Assembly (NCBI GenBank): GCA_002422995.1 | Contig: DIUK01000093.1 | Span: forward strand, 2,510-17,504 | Source: Rhodocyclaceae bacterium UBA6160 | GTDB taxonomy: Bacteria; Pseudomonadota; Gammaproteobacteria; Burkholderiales; Rhodocyclaceae | Direction of reading: 5' to 3' | DNA: 14,995 nucleotides | Shown: in pieces, positions 1-7,654 of the stretch | Layout: the number at the start of each line of letters is the position of its first letter | Position numbering within the stretch: position 1 is the first letter of the stretch | Program-made: the position numbers and the translations under genes | Notes under the pieces: model-generated | What the model was told of the DNA's origin: nothing | Database searches by the model: none | Seen by the model: the letters and a program-made list of their open reading frames with translations, nothing else

Positions 1-11
1 AACTGCGCAAA

Positions 12-42
12 ATTATATCCTAACCCGCTCACCGCCTGACAA
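12..42 (-). promoter_or_regulatory. Candidate promoter reading out of the left edge
   Basis: On the minus strand a perfect TATAAT (12-17) lies 19 nt downstream of TTGTCA (37-42, 5 of 6 matches to TTGACA). Another -35-like TTGACT is at 43-48 but is too far away. The element sits just past the secG terminator, so it should drive whatever lies to the left of this window. In many betaproteobacteria that is a tRNA-Leu gene followed by the nuo operon, but neither is visible here. The 19-nt spacer is long, which lowers confidence. Confidence 0.35.
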
Positions 43-49
43 AGTCAAG

Positions 50-122
50 AAAAAATATCCAAAGTCAGCGCGCTATTTTTCGCAAGCAAAGTAACGTTAT
101 TGAGGAATATCGCTGACTTTGG
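50..122 (-). terminator. Candidate rho-independent terminator of tpiA-secG
   Basis: A perfect 12-bp inverted repeat pairs CCAAAGTCAGCG (59-70) with CGCTGACTTTGG (111-122). In the minus-strand transcript the stem is followed by ATA and six T residues (55-50). The right arm lies inside the last codons of secG, whose stop is at 97-99, so the gene end is part of the hairpin. The loop is long (40 nt), unlike a classical compact terminator. The position at the operon end and just before a candidate promoter supports the call. Confidence 0.5.
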
Positions 123-486
123 AAGCTGGTGCTACAGGCTGAGCTTGAATAGGCTGTCCAGATGGAGTTGCTTTATCTGCGCTGGCAGGAGTAGCGGGAG
201 CTGCTTTTATCACAACCCCTTCCATCACACTACCCGAGGTTTTGGGTTTCGATGTCGCAAGATAAGCCAAACCTAAACTAGTGCAAAAGAAAATAGCTGC
301 AAGTATGCCTGTCATCCTGGATAAAAAGTTCGCCGAGCCTGTTGCACCAAACAAACTGCCGGAGGCGCCCCCACCAAAAGCTGCGCCCATATCAGCACCC
401 TTGCCATGTTGCAAAAGAACCAAGCCAATGACACCCACACCTGCGATGACATGAATGACTAAAACGACTGTTTGTATCAAACTCAT
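97..486 (-). CDS. secG: Preprotein translocase subunit SecG
   Basis: SecG is the small inner-membrane subunit of the SecYEG channel and assists SecA-driven export. The protein is 129 residues. It has two hydrophobic membrane segments at about residues 4-25 and 57-78. Between them is the glycine-rich cytosolic loop typical of the family (QHGKGADMGAAFGGG, then SGSLFG). The C-terminal tail is rich in Ala, Pro, Ser and Thr, as in other proteobacterial SecG. The ATG at 484-486 is chosen because AAGGG (496-500) sits 9 nt upstream. A TTG three codons earlier directly abuts that ribosome-binding site and so cannot use it. tpiA ends 19 nt upstream and the two genes are probably one transcript. Confidence 0.93.
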   Translation of the reverse strand: MSLIQTVVLVIHVIAGVGVIGLVLLQHGKGADMGAAFGGGASGSLFGATGSANFLSRMTGILAAIFFCTSLGLAYLATSKPKTSGSVMEGVVIKAAPATPASADKATPSGQPIQAQPVAPASKVSDIPQ

Positions 487-505
487 ATTATTCAACCCTT
501 AAAAA

Positions 506-1255
506 TCACACTGCAGTACAAATTGCCAAAAACTCTGCAGCAACTAAAGATGCACCACCAATCAGTCCACCATCAATATCCGGTTGAGCAAATATCTCAA
601 CCGCATTACTGGGCTTGACACTACCACCATAAAGAATCTGCAAGCCAGACGCTATATTTTCATCCTCTTGCGCAAAACGGGCGCGAATTGCAACATGCAC
701 TGCTTGCGCTTGCTCAGGCGTCGCTGTTTTACCCGTACCTATCGCCCAAACAGGCTCGTAAGCAACAACTGCTTTAGCAAATGAAGCAATGCCAACGAGC
801 GCTAAAACAACATCCAGCTGCCGCATAATCACTGTTTGCGTAATTCCTGCTTCACGTTCAGCGAGCGTCTCCCCCACACATAACACCGGGATCAGACCTC
901 CACGCTGCGCAGCAAAAAATTTAGCGGCAACTACTGCATCTGTTTCCGCGAAAAAAGAACGCCGCTCAGAGTGACCTACGAGCACATAACGGCTACCAAA
1001 ATCCGCCAGCATGGAACCACTGACTTCACCTGTCCACGCGCCTTGATCATGCTCCGAAATATCCTGCGCACCCCAGGCTAACACCGTCTTCTCTAACAAT
1101 TGCTGGGTTTGCGATAAATAAGGATAAGGCACACAAACAGCAACAGCTGCCTTGTTAGCGATAGGCAAACCTGCCTGGATCGCACTCAATAGCGCTGCAT
1201 TGACAGCTAAGCCGCCGTGCATTTTCCAGTTACCAATAACTAACTTTTGCCGCAT
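506..1255 (-). CDS. tpiA: Triosephosphate isomerase
   Basis: This cytosolic TIM-barrel enzyme interconverts dihydroxyacetone phosphate and glyceraldehyde 3-phosphate in glycolysis and gluconeogenesis. The 249-residue length is normal. The N-terminal GNWKMHG carries the substrate-binding Asn9 and Lys11. VGHSERR holds the electrophilic His95. AYEPVWAIGTG holds the catalytic Glu167, followed by the flexible loop 6. YGGSVKP near residue 210 is the phosphate-binding loop. The start is ATG at 1253-1255. Only a weak AGG lies about 8 nt upstream. A promoter with a perfect -10 lies about 50 nt upstream, so tpiA-secG is probably transcribed independently of the pst genes. Confidence 0.97.
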   Translation of the reverse strand: MRQKLVIGNWKMHGGLAVNAALLSAIQAGLPIANKAAVAVCVPYPYLSQTQQLLEKTVLAWGAQDISEHDQGAWTGEVSGSMLADFGSRYVLVGHSERRSFFAETDAVVAAKFFAAQRGGLIPVLCVGETLAEREAGITQTVIMRQLDVVLALVGIASFAKAVVAYEPVWAIGTGKTATPEQAQAVHVAIRARFAQEDENIASGLQILYGGSVKPSNAVEIFAQPDIDGGLIGGASLVAAEFLAICTAV

Positions 1256-1306
1256 AAGGAAAACCTGTATTTTTATTCTGCTTTATTGCAGAACGTTCAA
1301 CGCGCG

Positions 1307-1336
1307 ATTATAAAGCCCGACTGCAGATAATGCCAG
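1307..1336 (-). promoter_or_regulatory. Candidate sigma70 promoter of tpiA-secG
   Basis: The minus strand reads CTGGCA (1331-1336, 4 of 6 to the -35 consensus), an 18-nt spacer, then a perfect TATAAT (1307-1312). Transcription would begin near 1300 and leave a leader of about 45 nt. The leader contains a small hairpin, TTCTGC/GCAGAA (1276-1281 with 1288-1293), close to the weak ribosome-binding site of tpiA. The promoter call is pattern-based only. Confidence 0.5.
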
Positions 1337-1437
1337 ACGCTTTTATCCGGTTAAGAATCGTAGCAGGGAAATGTCGGCGCTGGCGAGACGGCGGAAATGC
1401 TGATTAAGGTCTATCAACACGACTACATCCTCGCCAA

Positions 1438-1490
1438 TTGCTCAAATAACTGAGCAAAATTTACATTGAAATGACCGTGGCCGCGTCATT
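1438..1490 (-). other. Two small hairpins downstream of pstB
   Basis: Two perfect inverted repeats lie in the 260-bp pstB-tpiA gap: AATGAC/GTCATT (1470-1475 with 1485-1490) and TTGCTCA/TGAGCAA (1438-1444 with 1451-1457). In the minus-strand transcript a short AAATTTT separates them, and no strong T-tract follows either. They may form the 3' end or a processing boundary of the pst transcript. No phoU reading frame exists in this gap, where many pst operons carry it. Confidence 0.3.
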
Positions 1491-1515
1491 GTCTTTCTAG
1501 CTCACGGCGATTGCC

Positions 1516-2337
1516 TTAGCCAAATCGACCAGTAATATAGTCTTCTGTCTGTTTCTTTTGCGGCTTGATGAACAATTGATCGGTAATTCCAAATTCGATC
1601 ATTTCTCCAAGATACATATACGCCGTGTAATCAGAAATACGTGCTGCCTGTTGCATGTTATGGGTGACTATCAAAATAGTCACTTTTTCTTTCAGCTCAG
1701 TGATCAGCTCTTCAATGCTTGCCGTAGCAATAGGATCCAAAGCCGACGTTGGTTCATCAAACAAGATCAATTCAGGATCAGAAGCCAGCGCACGTGCGAT
1801 ACACAAGCGCTGCTGCTGGCCGCCTGACAAATTTGCACCCAACTCACTCAAACGACCGCTCACTTCCTTCCAGAGTGCCGCGCCTTTTAATGCTGCCTCA
1901 ACGCGATCATCCAATTCTGACTTGTTGCGCAAGCCCCGTACGCGCAGGCTATAGGCGACATTTTCGAAAATTGACTTTGGAAAAGGATTCGGCTTTTGAA
2001 ACACCATGCTAATTCGCATGCGCACTTCGATCGGATCAACGCCATGCGCTAGCAAATTGGTATTATCAGGATGCAGCACAATGCCACCCCCCTCATAACG
2101 ATTGCCTGGATAAAGGTCGTGCATGCGATTAAAACAGCGCAACAGAGTGGACTTGCCGCAGCCAGAGGGCCCAATCAAGGCCGTCGCTTTGCGCTCATAC
2201 ACTGGCATGGTGACTTTTTTAAGGGCGTGAAATGAACCATAATAAAAATCCAGATCACGCACATCCGCCTTGAGGGTTGGCGTGACAGGTACAGGTGTAA
2301 CATTAGCATCCATTGTTTTTTCCATCGAACTCACCAT
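1516..2337 (-). CDS. pstB: Phosphate ABC transporter ATP-binding protein PstB
   Basis: PstB is the cytosolic ATPase that powers phosphate import through PstC-PstA. The 273-residue protein has the Walker A motif GPSGCGKST (56-64), a Q-loop at FQKPNPFP (Gln114), the ABC signature LSGGQQQR (170-177), Walker B ILFDEP with Glu195 and the H-loop His226. The C-terminal KKQTEDYITGRFG is characteristic of PstB. The ATG at 2335-2337 overlaps the pstA stop by 7 nt and has no clear ribosome-binding site. An in-frame ATG at 2323-2325 has GGTGAG a few bases upstream and may be the real start (269 residues). Either form exceeds E. coli PstB by a short N-terminal extension. Confidence 0.96.
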   Translation of the reverse strand: MVSSMEKTMDANVTPVPVTPTLKADVRDLDFYYGSFHALKKVTMPVYERKATALIGPSGCGKSTLLRCFNRMHDLYPGNRYEGGGIVLHPDNTNLLAHGVDPIEVRMRISMVFQKPNPFPKSIFENVAYSLRVRGLRNKSELDDRVEAALKGAALWKEVSGRLSELGANLSGGQQQRLCIARALASDPELILFDEPTSALDPIATASIEELITELKEKVTILIVTHNMQQAARISDYTAYMYLGEMIEFGITDQLFIKPQKKQTEDYITGRFG

Positions 2338-3278
2338 TTGATATTTTTACGCAAGCGATAACGCAGATAAATCGCCAAACCGTTCATGAGTAGCGTCATA
2401 AAAACCAGCACAAATCCGGCTGCGGCAGCATTTTCAGCAAACGCCGCTTCAGGGCGTGATGTCCAGTTAAACATCTGGATGGGCATCACAGTAAAGGGCG
2501 CGAATAGCCAATCGAACAGTCCTGCAGGCGGATCACCGACGTAAGGCTGCGGTGGCAAAAAAGCAATAAAGGTTAAAGCGCCAATCGTAATAATGGGTGC
2601 TGTCTCGCCAATTGCCCGTGCCATGCCAATAATAATGCCGGTCAAAATACCAGGGCTGGAATACGGCAAAATATGATCTCGTACTGTCTGCCATGTTGTT
2701 GCACCACAAGCATAAGACCCTTCGCGCACTGATTGCGGTATTGACCGAATCGCCTCGCGGGTCGCCACAATGACCACCGGTAAAATCAATAGAGCCAAGG
2801 TCAGCCCTGCAGAAAGAATACTTTGACCAAAACCAAACTGGTAGACAAACAAGCCTAATGCCAGCAAACCATACACAATGGATGGTACACCTGCCAAATT
2901 GCTGACGTTAATTTCGATGACATCCGTGATCCAGTTTTTAGGCGCGTACTCTTCCAAGTAGACACCTGCCGCTACACCCAGAGGAATTGCCGCAACAGCA
3001 GTGACTAACATCACTAAAATTGTGCCCACCCAAGCCGACAAAATACCTGCATTCGCCGCCCTGCGTGATGGAAATGAAGTAAAGAACTCCCAATTCAACC
3101 GAGGCAAACCTTTACTTGCCATATCGGCAAAGAGTACTGCAAAAGTGAGGACACCAATCATTAAAGACAAAATACCAAGTACCACAAAGAATAAATCCCA
3201 GCGTTTAGCACGGACAATGATGCGACGAAGCGTGCCAAGCTCCATGGATTCAGAGACACCAGATTTCAACTCATTCAT
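2331..3278 (-). CDS. pstA: Phosphate ABC transporter permease PstA
   Basis: PstA is one of two inner-membrane permease subunits of the high-affinity phosphate importer. The 315-residue protein has a first hydrophobic segment at about 28-50. A binding-protein-dependent permease domain follows from about residue 80, with segments near 80-107, 130-148, 152-173, 207-240 and 285-305. The cytoplasmic EAA loop that docks on PstB is visible as REGSYACGATTWQTVRDHIL (185-204). It is followed by GMARAIGETAP, typical of Pst permeases. GAGGTG lies 7 nt upstream of the ATG. The gene starts one base after the pstC stop and its end overlaps pstB, so translation is probably coupled. Confidence 0.95.
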   Translation of the reverse strand: MNELKSGVSESMELGTLRRIIVRAKRWDLFFVVLGILSLMIGVLTFAVLFADMASKGLPRLNWEFFTSFPSRRAANAGILSAWVGTILVMLVTAVAAIPLGVAAGVYLEEYAPKNWITDVIEINVSNLAGVPSIVYGLLALGLFVYQFGFGQSILSAGLTLALLILPVVIVATREAIRSIPQSVREGSYACGATTWQTVRDHILPYSSPGILTGIIIGMARAIGETAPIITIGALTFIAFLPPQPYVGDPPAGLFDWLFAPFTVMPIQMFNWTSRPEAAFAENAAAAGFVLVFMTLLMNGLAIYLRYRLRKNIKW

Positions 3279-3279
3279 C

Positions 3280-4230
3280 TCAATACACCTCGCGATACTT
3301 CTTGCGCAACCAAAAACCCAGCAAATTAAATGCCAAAGTAATGAGCAATAAGGTCAAACCTGCGGCAAAAATAGTTTGATAGCCAATAGAGCCATGCGGT
3401 AAGTCACCCAATGCCACCTGCACAATGTAAGACGTAATCGTTGCGCCCGACTCCAAAGGATTAAATGTCAGATTCGGCTGCATACCTGCAGCTACGGCAA
3501 GAATCATCGTCTCACCCACCGCGCGGGAAATCCCGAGAATATAAGCAGACGCAATACCAGAGGTTGCCGCTGGCATAACAACACGCAAAGCCGTTTGCAA
3601 ACGTGTAGCACCCATGGCGTAAGAGCCTTCGCGCAACGACATAGGAACAGCTCGCATGGCATCTTCAGACAGAGAGCTGACGTAAGGGATAATCATGATA
3701 CCCATCACCAATCCGGCAGATAACAAGCTAAACCCTGGTAAATCCGGGTAAATTTTTTGCAGCAGCGGCGCCACAAAAGTCAATGCAAAGTAACCATAGA
3801 CAATCGTTGGCACCCCACCGAGCAACTCCAGAAAAGGCTTGGCTATCTCACGCGTTTTAAAACCCGCAAATTCAGACAAATAAATGGCAATAATCGTACC
3901 TAGAGGCAAAGCGACGAGCAGCGCAACAACTGAGCTGGTAATCGTACCGGAGAGCAGCACCATAATGCCGTAGTGCGCATCATCAAATAATGGCGTCCAT
4001 TGGGTATCGAACAAAAAGTCTGACAGAGGCACCATCTGAAAGAAAACATAAGACTCTTTGACCAAAATATAAATAATGCCGATAGTCGTTAGCACCGACA
4101 TGGCTGCCGCTAAAAAAAGCAAGGACTCAATCACGCGCTCTTTCATGTGGCGTGACGCCTTTTTGCGCAATCGGTCACTTACCGACAAATCAGCAACAGA
4201 AGGTTCAGACAAACTCAAGGTATTGCTCAT
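3280..4230 (-). CDS. pstC: Phosphate ABC transporter permease PstC
   Basis: PstC is the partner permease of PstA. The 316-residue protein has an amphipathic cytosolic N-terminus, a first membrane segment at about 36-57 and a permease core from about residue 90. The EAA loop is EGSYAMGATRLQTALRVVMP (201-220), followed by GISRAVGETM. The ATG at 4228-4230 lacks a recognisable ribosome-binding site: the upstream minus-strand bases are TTATTATTCCTC. It is separated from pstS by 108 nt containing a hairpin, whereas pstC, pstA and pstB are tightly packed. This suggests lower expression of the membrane subunits than of the binding protein. Confidence 0.95.
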   Translation of the reverse strand: MSNTLSLSEPSVADLSVSDRLRKKASRHMKERVIESLLFLAAAMSVLTTIGIIYILVKESYVFFQMVPLSDFLFDTQWTPLFDDAHYGIMVLLSGTITSSVVALLVALPLGTIIAIYLSEFAGFKTREIAKPFLELLGGVPTIVYGYFALTFVAPLLQKIYPDLPGFSLLSAGLVMGIMIIPYVSSLSEDAMRAVPMSLREGSYAMGATRLQTALRVVMPAATSGIASAYILGISRAVGETMILAVAAGMQPNLTFNPLESGATITSYIVQVALGDLPHGSIGYQTIFAAGLTLLLITLAFNLLGFWLRKKYREVY

Positions 4231-4279
4231 GAGGAATAATAAAACACCAATAATAGGCGAAGCTAGAACACTTTTTAAA

Positions 4280-4308
4280 GCTCCCTGATGATTTTTTCAT
4301 CAGAGAGC
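4280..4308 (-). terminator. Intercistronic hairpin between pstS and pstC
   Basis: Eleven of twelve pairs form between GCTCCCTGATGA (4280-4291) and TCATCAGAGAGC (4297-4308), with one C-A mismatch and a TTTTT loop. In the minus-strand transcript the stem is followed by TTTAAAAAGTG, a T-run too short for a full terminator. It lies 31 nt after the pstS stop. The likely role is attenuation, or protection of the pstS mRNA from 3' decay, giving more binding protein than permease. This differential pattern is common for periplasmic binding-protein genes. Confidence 0.55.
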
Positions 4309-4338
4309 ACATGACAACCGAGATAGATAAAACCGCGC

Positions 4339-5340
4339 TTAATCTTTAGCTTCGCGCTTGAGCAGATCTTCGATTTTCAAGCCAACCTCAGACTCGCCAC
4401 CAAATACCGTACCCAGCTTCTTGTTGGTTAGATGCTGTTGAGCAATGGTATATGCCTTGGCTGGCAGAGGAACATATTTCACCTCCTTCACCAACTTAGC
4501 CGCATTTTTCAGATAAAACTCAACAAACCCTTTAACCTCAGGCTTTTCAAGAGCTTTTGCACTCACATAAATGAAGATAGGGCGAGATAAAGGCTGATAG
4601 GTGCCATTTTCTACTGTCTCAAATGAAGGCAAAACAGCAGGCTTACCTTCCGCCATAGCAATGGGAACGGCTTTTAGCTTATCTTTGTTTTCAATGTAGT
4701 ACGCCATACCAAAGTAACCCAAGGCACCAACGTCACGAGAAACTCCTTGCACAAGGACATTATCATCTTCCGATGCTGTGAAATCTCCGCGTGAAGATTT
4801 AGCTTTACCAACAATAGCCTCTGTGAAGTAATCAAAGGTACCCGAATCCGCACCAGGGCCAAATAGCTTGATTGGCTGATCCGGCCAAGCTGGGTTAACC
4901 TGATTCCATTTTGTCACCGTGCCCTGCGCGGCAGGTTCCCACATCTTCTTCAATTCAGCCACTGTCAGCTGCTTGATAAACTTGTTTTTAAGATTGATCA
5001 CCACGGTCATCGCATCGTAAGCAACGGGCAACTCGATATATTTAATTCCTGCAGCTTTACACGCTTCCATTTCCTTGGCCAGAATCGGGCGTGATGCGTT
5101 TGCAATATCGACTTCACCACGACAAAGCTTCTTGAAGCCCCCGCCTGTACCAGAAATGCCCACAGTCACTTTAATGGCATTTTTCTTGGCAAGCTGAAAC
5201 TCTTCTGCCACCGCCTCTGTGATCGGATAAACCGTCGACGAGCCATCAATTTTGACCAAGGTATCGGCAAATGCAACGCTGGCAGTAAATGCAGAAGACA
5301 GCGCTAACACAGCAGGTACAACAAGTTTCAACTTTCTCAT
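4339..5340 (-). CDS. pstS: Periplasmic phosphate-binding protein PstS
   Basis: PstS captures phosphate in the periplasm and delivers it to PstC-PstA. The 333-residue precursor has a clear Sec signal peptide: a basic MRKLK start, a hydrophobic core, and a likely cleavage after SVAFA at residue 25. The mature protein opens with the phosphate-loop sequence DGSSTVYPI. Further ligand-loop signatures are GISGTGGGF, CRGEVDIANASRPI and GADSGTFDYF. The ATG at 5338-5340 has a good AAGGAG 9 nt upstream. It is the first gene of the pst operon, and a candidate PhoB-dependent promoter lies 59 nt upstream. The divergently transcribed neighbour is the OlsB-like acyltransferase gene. Confidence 0.96.
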   Translation of the reverse strand: MRKLKLVVPAVLALSSAFTASVAFADTLVKIDGSSTVYPITEAVAEEFQLAKKNAIKVTVGISGTGGGFKKLCRGEVDIANASRPILAKEMEACKAAGIKYIELPVAYDAMTVVINLKNKFIKQLTVAELKKMWEPAAQGTVTKWNQVNPAWPDQPIKLFGPGADSGTFDYFTEAIVGKAKSSRGDFTASEDDNVLVQGVSRDVGALGYFGMAYYIENKDKLKAVPIAMAEGKPAVLPSFETVENGTYQPLSRPIFIYVSAKALEKPEVKGFVEFYLKNAAKLVKEVKYVPLPAKAYTIAQQHLTNKKLGTVFGGESEVGLKIEDLLKREAKD

Positions 5341-5398
5341 AACCTTTGACTCCTTAATAGTGAAAATAAACCACGCGGAAAACAGAACAACGACACGA

Positions 5399-5432
5399 AG
5401 TCTAAGGTTGAATTATTACAGTCAGATGAAAA
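5399..5432 (-). promoter_or_regulatory. Candidate Pho box and -10 of the pst operon
   Basis: The minus strand reads TTTTCAT-CTGA-CTGTAAT (5432-5415). These are two direct 7-mers 11 bp apart, matching 11 of 14 half-site positions of the E. coli PhoB consensus CTGTCAT-N4-CTGTCAY. Ten bases further on is TAGACT (5404-5399), a 4 of 6 match to a -10 element. This is the usual arrangement of a PhoB-activated promoter, where the box replaces the -35. The position in front of pstS supports it. No PhoB gene is in this window. Confidence 0.55.
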
Positions 5433-5564
5433 TATTACACACTCAGCAAAATCCTATTGGAAAAGACATTTAATCTTTCTGCAACATAAAAGCAATTAAT
5501 GAGTAACAAGGGTTTTTCAGAATGCACAGACATTCAGCTTGCATTCAATCTAACGGAGAAACCC

Positions 5565-6353
5565 ATGAGTACTGAAAACCTATCCGTCTTATCTCCCCTG
5601 GTCCCGACAATATCGCGCGAACCGCGTACTCGCCCCAACCTGCGCTTGAGTCTGGCACAAGATGAAAACGAAATACGCGAGGCGCAACGCTTGCGCTACA
5701 AGATTTTTGGTGAAGAAATGGGCGCCCGCCTGTCAACACGCATTCCCGAGCATGATACTGATTTGTATGACGCCTATTGCGACCACTTATTGGTGCGCGA
5801 CGAAAATACCGGCAAGGTGGTAGGTACTTACCGCATCCTCTCGCCCGAAGCCGCCAAACGCGTTGGCAGCTATTACGCTGAAAACGAGTTTTCACTCACC
5901 AGACTTCAGCATTTACGGCCACGCATGGTTGAGATTGGCCGCTCCTGCATTCATATCGATTATCGTAGTGGCGCAGTGATTGCGCTACTTTGGTCAGGGC
6001 TGGCCGAATACATGATTACCCGCAACTACCACTATTTAATCGGCTGCGCTTCGATCAGCATGGCTGATGGTGGCCACAATGCGGCCAACATTTATCAAAA
6101 ACTCACCAGCGACCAGCAAGCACCACTGGAATATCGTGTTTTCCCACGCTATCCACTGCCGTTTGAACACCTGGCAAATGGCCAGCCAGCATTGGTGCCA
6201 CCATTATTAAAAGGCTATCTTCGTGCTGGCGGCCGCGTATGCGGCGAACCGGCCTGGGATCCGGACTTCAATACAGCGGATCTGTTGCTCATGTTACCCA
6301 TGGAGCGACTGGATTCGCGCTATCAGCGCCATTTTGTTGAAAAAATAGCGTGA
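5565..6353 (+). CDS. olsB: OlsB-type N-acyltransferase (ornithine-lipid synthesis)
   Basis: The protein is recognised as the GNAT-fold acyltransferase group that includes OlsB. OlsB transfers a 3-hydroxyacyl chain from acyl-ACP to ornithine, giving lyso-ornithine lipid. The conserved core is EAQRLRYKIFGEEMGA (39-54), DAYCDHLLV (69-77), VGTYRIL (86-92), MVEIGRSCIH (121-130) and DYRSGAVIALLWSGLAEYM (132-150). The tail contains LLKGYLRAGGRVCGEPAWD. ATG 5565 is preferred because ACGGAG lies 6 nt upstream; an in-frame ATG at 5499 has no ribosome-binding site. The result is 262 residues. The second enzyme of the pathway, OlsA, is not in this window. The acyl acceptor cannot be proved from sequence, as relatives are often labelled hemolysin-like. 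Confidence 0.75.
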   Translation: MSTENLSVLSPLVPTISREPRTRPNLRLSLAQDENEIREAQRLRYKIFGEEMGARLSTRIPEHDTDLYDAYCDHLLVRDENTGKVVGTYRILSPEAAKRVGSYYAENEFSLTRLQHLRPRMVEIGRSCIHIDYRSGAVIALLWSGLAEYMITRNYHYLIGCASISMADGGHNAANIYQKLTSDQQAPLEYRVFPRYPLPFEHLANGQPALVPPLLKGYLRAGGRVCGEPAWDPDFNTADLLLMLPMERLDSRYQRHFVEKIA

Positions 6354-6409
6354 AGCAAAAATTTCTTGCGCAGAATCTTAATGGCTGGACACATTAAACA
6401 CACCAATTT

Positions 6410-7570
6410 ATGCACATTTTAATGTTGAGTGATGTTTACTTCCCGCGTATCAACGGGGTGTCCACCTCCATGCACACTTTTAGCCACGCGCTGCACGCAC
6501 ATGGCGTGAAGCTCACGGTAGCAGCCCCGGAGTACCCGGGCAATCATGCCCATTTGGAAACACCTCATAAAGTGCTGCGCATTGCCTCAAGGCCAGTCCC
6601 GCTTGATCCAGAAGATCGGCTGATGACGCGCGCGGGTGTCAATGAACTTTCACGCCGTATTGCCAGCGCCGACATTTCGCTCGTTCATGTACAAACGCCC
6701 TTTGCCGCGCATTACGCAGGCATCAAGATCGCCAAGCAGCGCAGGGTGCCGATCATAGCGACGTACCACACGCATTTCGAGGAATACTTGTTTCATTATT
6801 TGCCTATCGTACCAAAGCGCGCCCTACGCGGTTTGGCACGGCGCACAGCCCGCCGCCAGTGCAATGCGCTCGATGCCATCGTTGTGCCCTCGCGCCCCAT
6901 GGCCAACACGCTACGCGAGTATGGCGTAACCACACCTATGCACATTATTCCTACCGGTCTGCCCGAATACCAGTTCATACGCGGTGATGGCCAACGCTTT
7001 CGTGCGGAATACAACATTGCGCCAGAACGAAAAATTGCCTTGTTTGTTGGTCGAGCCGCATTCGAAAAAAATATCGGCTTTTTGCTTGACGTCATTCATC
7101 ACGCTCGCACACAACGTCCTGACCTTTTACTCGTCATTGCTGGCGAGGGCCCCGCGCTAGAAAGCCTGCAACGCAAAGCACGGCAACTAAATCTCAACGA
7201 CCATGTGCGCTTTGTCGGTTATCTGCCGCGTGAAACCGGTCTTAAAGATTGCTATGCAGCAGCAGATGTATTCACCTTTGCTTCACGTACTGAAACACAA
7301 GGCTTGGTATTACTCGAAGCACTGGCGGTAGGCGTACCCGTCTTGGCACTGCCAGCGCTGGGCGCGGCAGAAATTATCAACCCGCAACGCGGTGCTGTAT
7401 CGGCAATTGATGCACCGAATACTTTCGCGCATCAACTAGTGGCGCTTCTTGATCAACCAGAACGTATGGCAACCTTGAGCCAGGAAGGCATCGCCTTTGC
7501 ACGCGAATGGGATGCAGCAAGCCAAGCAGCACAACTAGCGAACTTGTATCATTCGCTGGCAAGAAAATAA
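6410..7570 (+). CDS. GT4 glycosyltransferase, probably acting on a lipid
   Basis: This 386-residue GT-B enzyme has its N-terminal acceptor domain beginning MHILMLSDVYFPRINGVSTS. TYHTHFEEY follows at 118-126. The nucleotide-sugar domain contains VGRAAFEKN (213-221), AGEGP (244-248) and the EX7E motif with Glu295 and Glu303. All fit family GT4. The opening NGVSTS and the HTHFEEY segment resemble diacylglycerol glucosyltransferases of the alpha-monoglucosyl-DAG synthase type. With the neighbours, that suggests a glycolipid product, but sugar and acceptor are inferred. It follows olsB by 56 nt and is probably cotranscribed. ATG 6410 is the first in-frame start after a stop and has no obvious Shine-Dalgarno sequence. 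Confidence 0.8.
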   Translation: MHILMLSDVYFPRINGVSTSMHTFSHALHAHGVKLTVAAPEYPGNHAHLETPHKVLRIASRPVPLDPEDRLMTRAGVNELSRRIASADISLVHVQTPFAAHYAGIKIAKQRRVPIIATYHTHFEEYLFHYLPIVPKRALRGLARRTARRQCNALDAIVVPSRPMANTLREYGVTTPMHIIPTGLPEYQFIRGDGQRFRAEYNIAPERKIALFVGRAAFEKNIGFLLDVIHHARTQRPDLLLVIAGEGPALESLQRKARQLNLNDHVRFVGYLPRETGLKDCYAAADVFTFASRTETQGLVLLEALAVGVPVLALPALGAAEIINPQRGAVSAIDAPNTFAHQLVALLDQPERMATLSQEGIAFAREWDAASQAAQLANLYHSLARK

Positions 7571-7654
7571 CGGGATGCGCTGTTAGTCTTACCTATCACT
7601 CGCGCTGATAACGTTTCTCTTCGTTCGAGATTCACCTACTACAAGAACCTGATC

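Noticed and set aside
1..96. Possible tRNA-Leu after secG, as in many betaproteobacteria
   Set aside because: No cloverleaf is present in these bases; only a terminator and a promoter-like element are seen, so a tRNA could lie just outside the window.
5527..5544. Pho-box-like CAGACAT-TCAG-CTTGCAT on the plus strand before the OlsB-like gene (10 of 14 matches)
   Set aside because: It ends only 20 bp before the chosen ATG, leaving no room for a -10 and a leader with the visible ribosome-binding site. The match is also weaker than the other two boxes.
5545..5895. Antisense open frames over real genes, such as the minus-strand frame inside the OlsB-like gene and similar frames inside pstB, glmM, folP and ftsH
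   Set aside because: They are shadows of strongly supported genes on the other strand and show no recognisable motifs.
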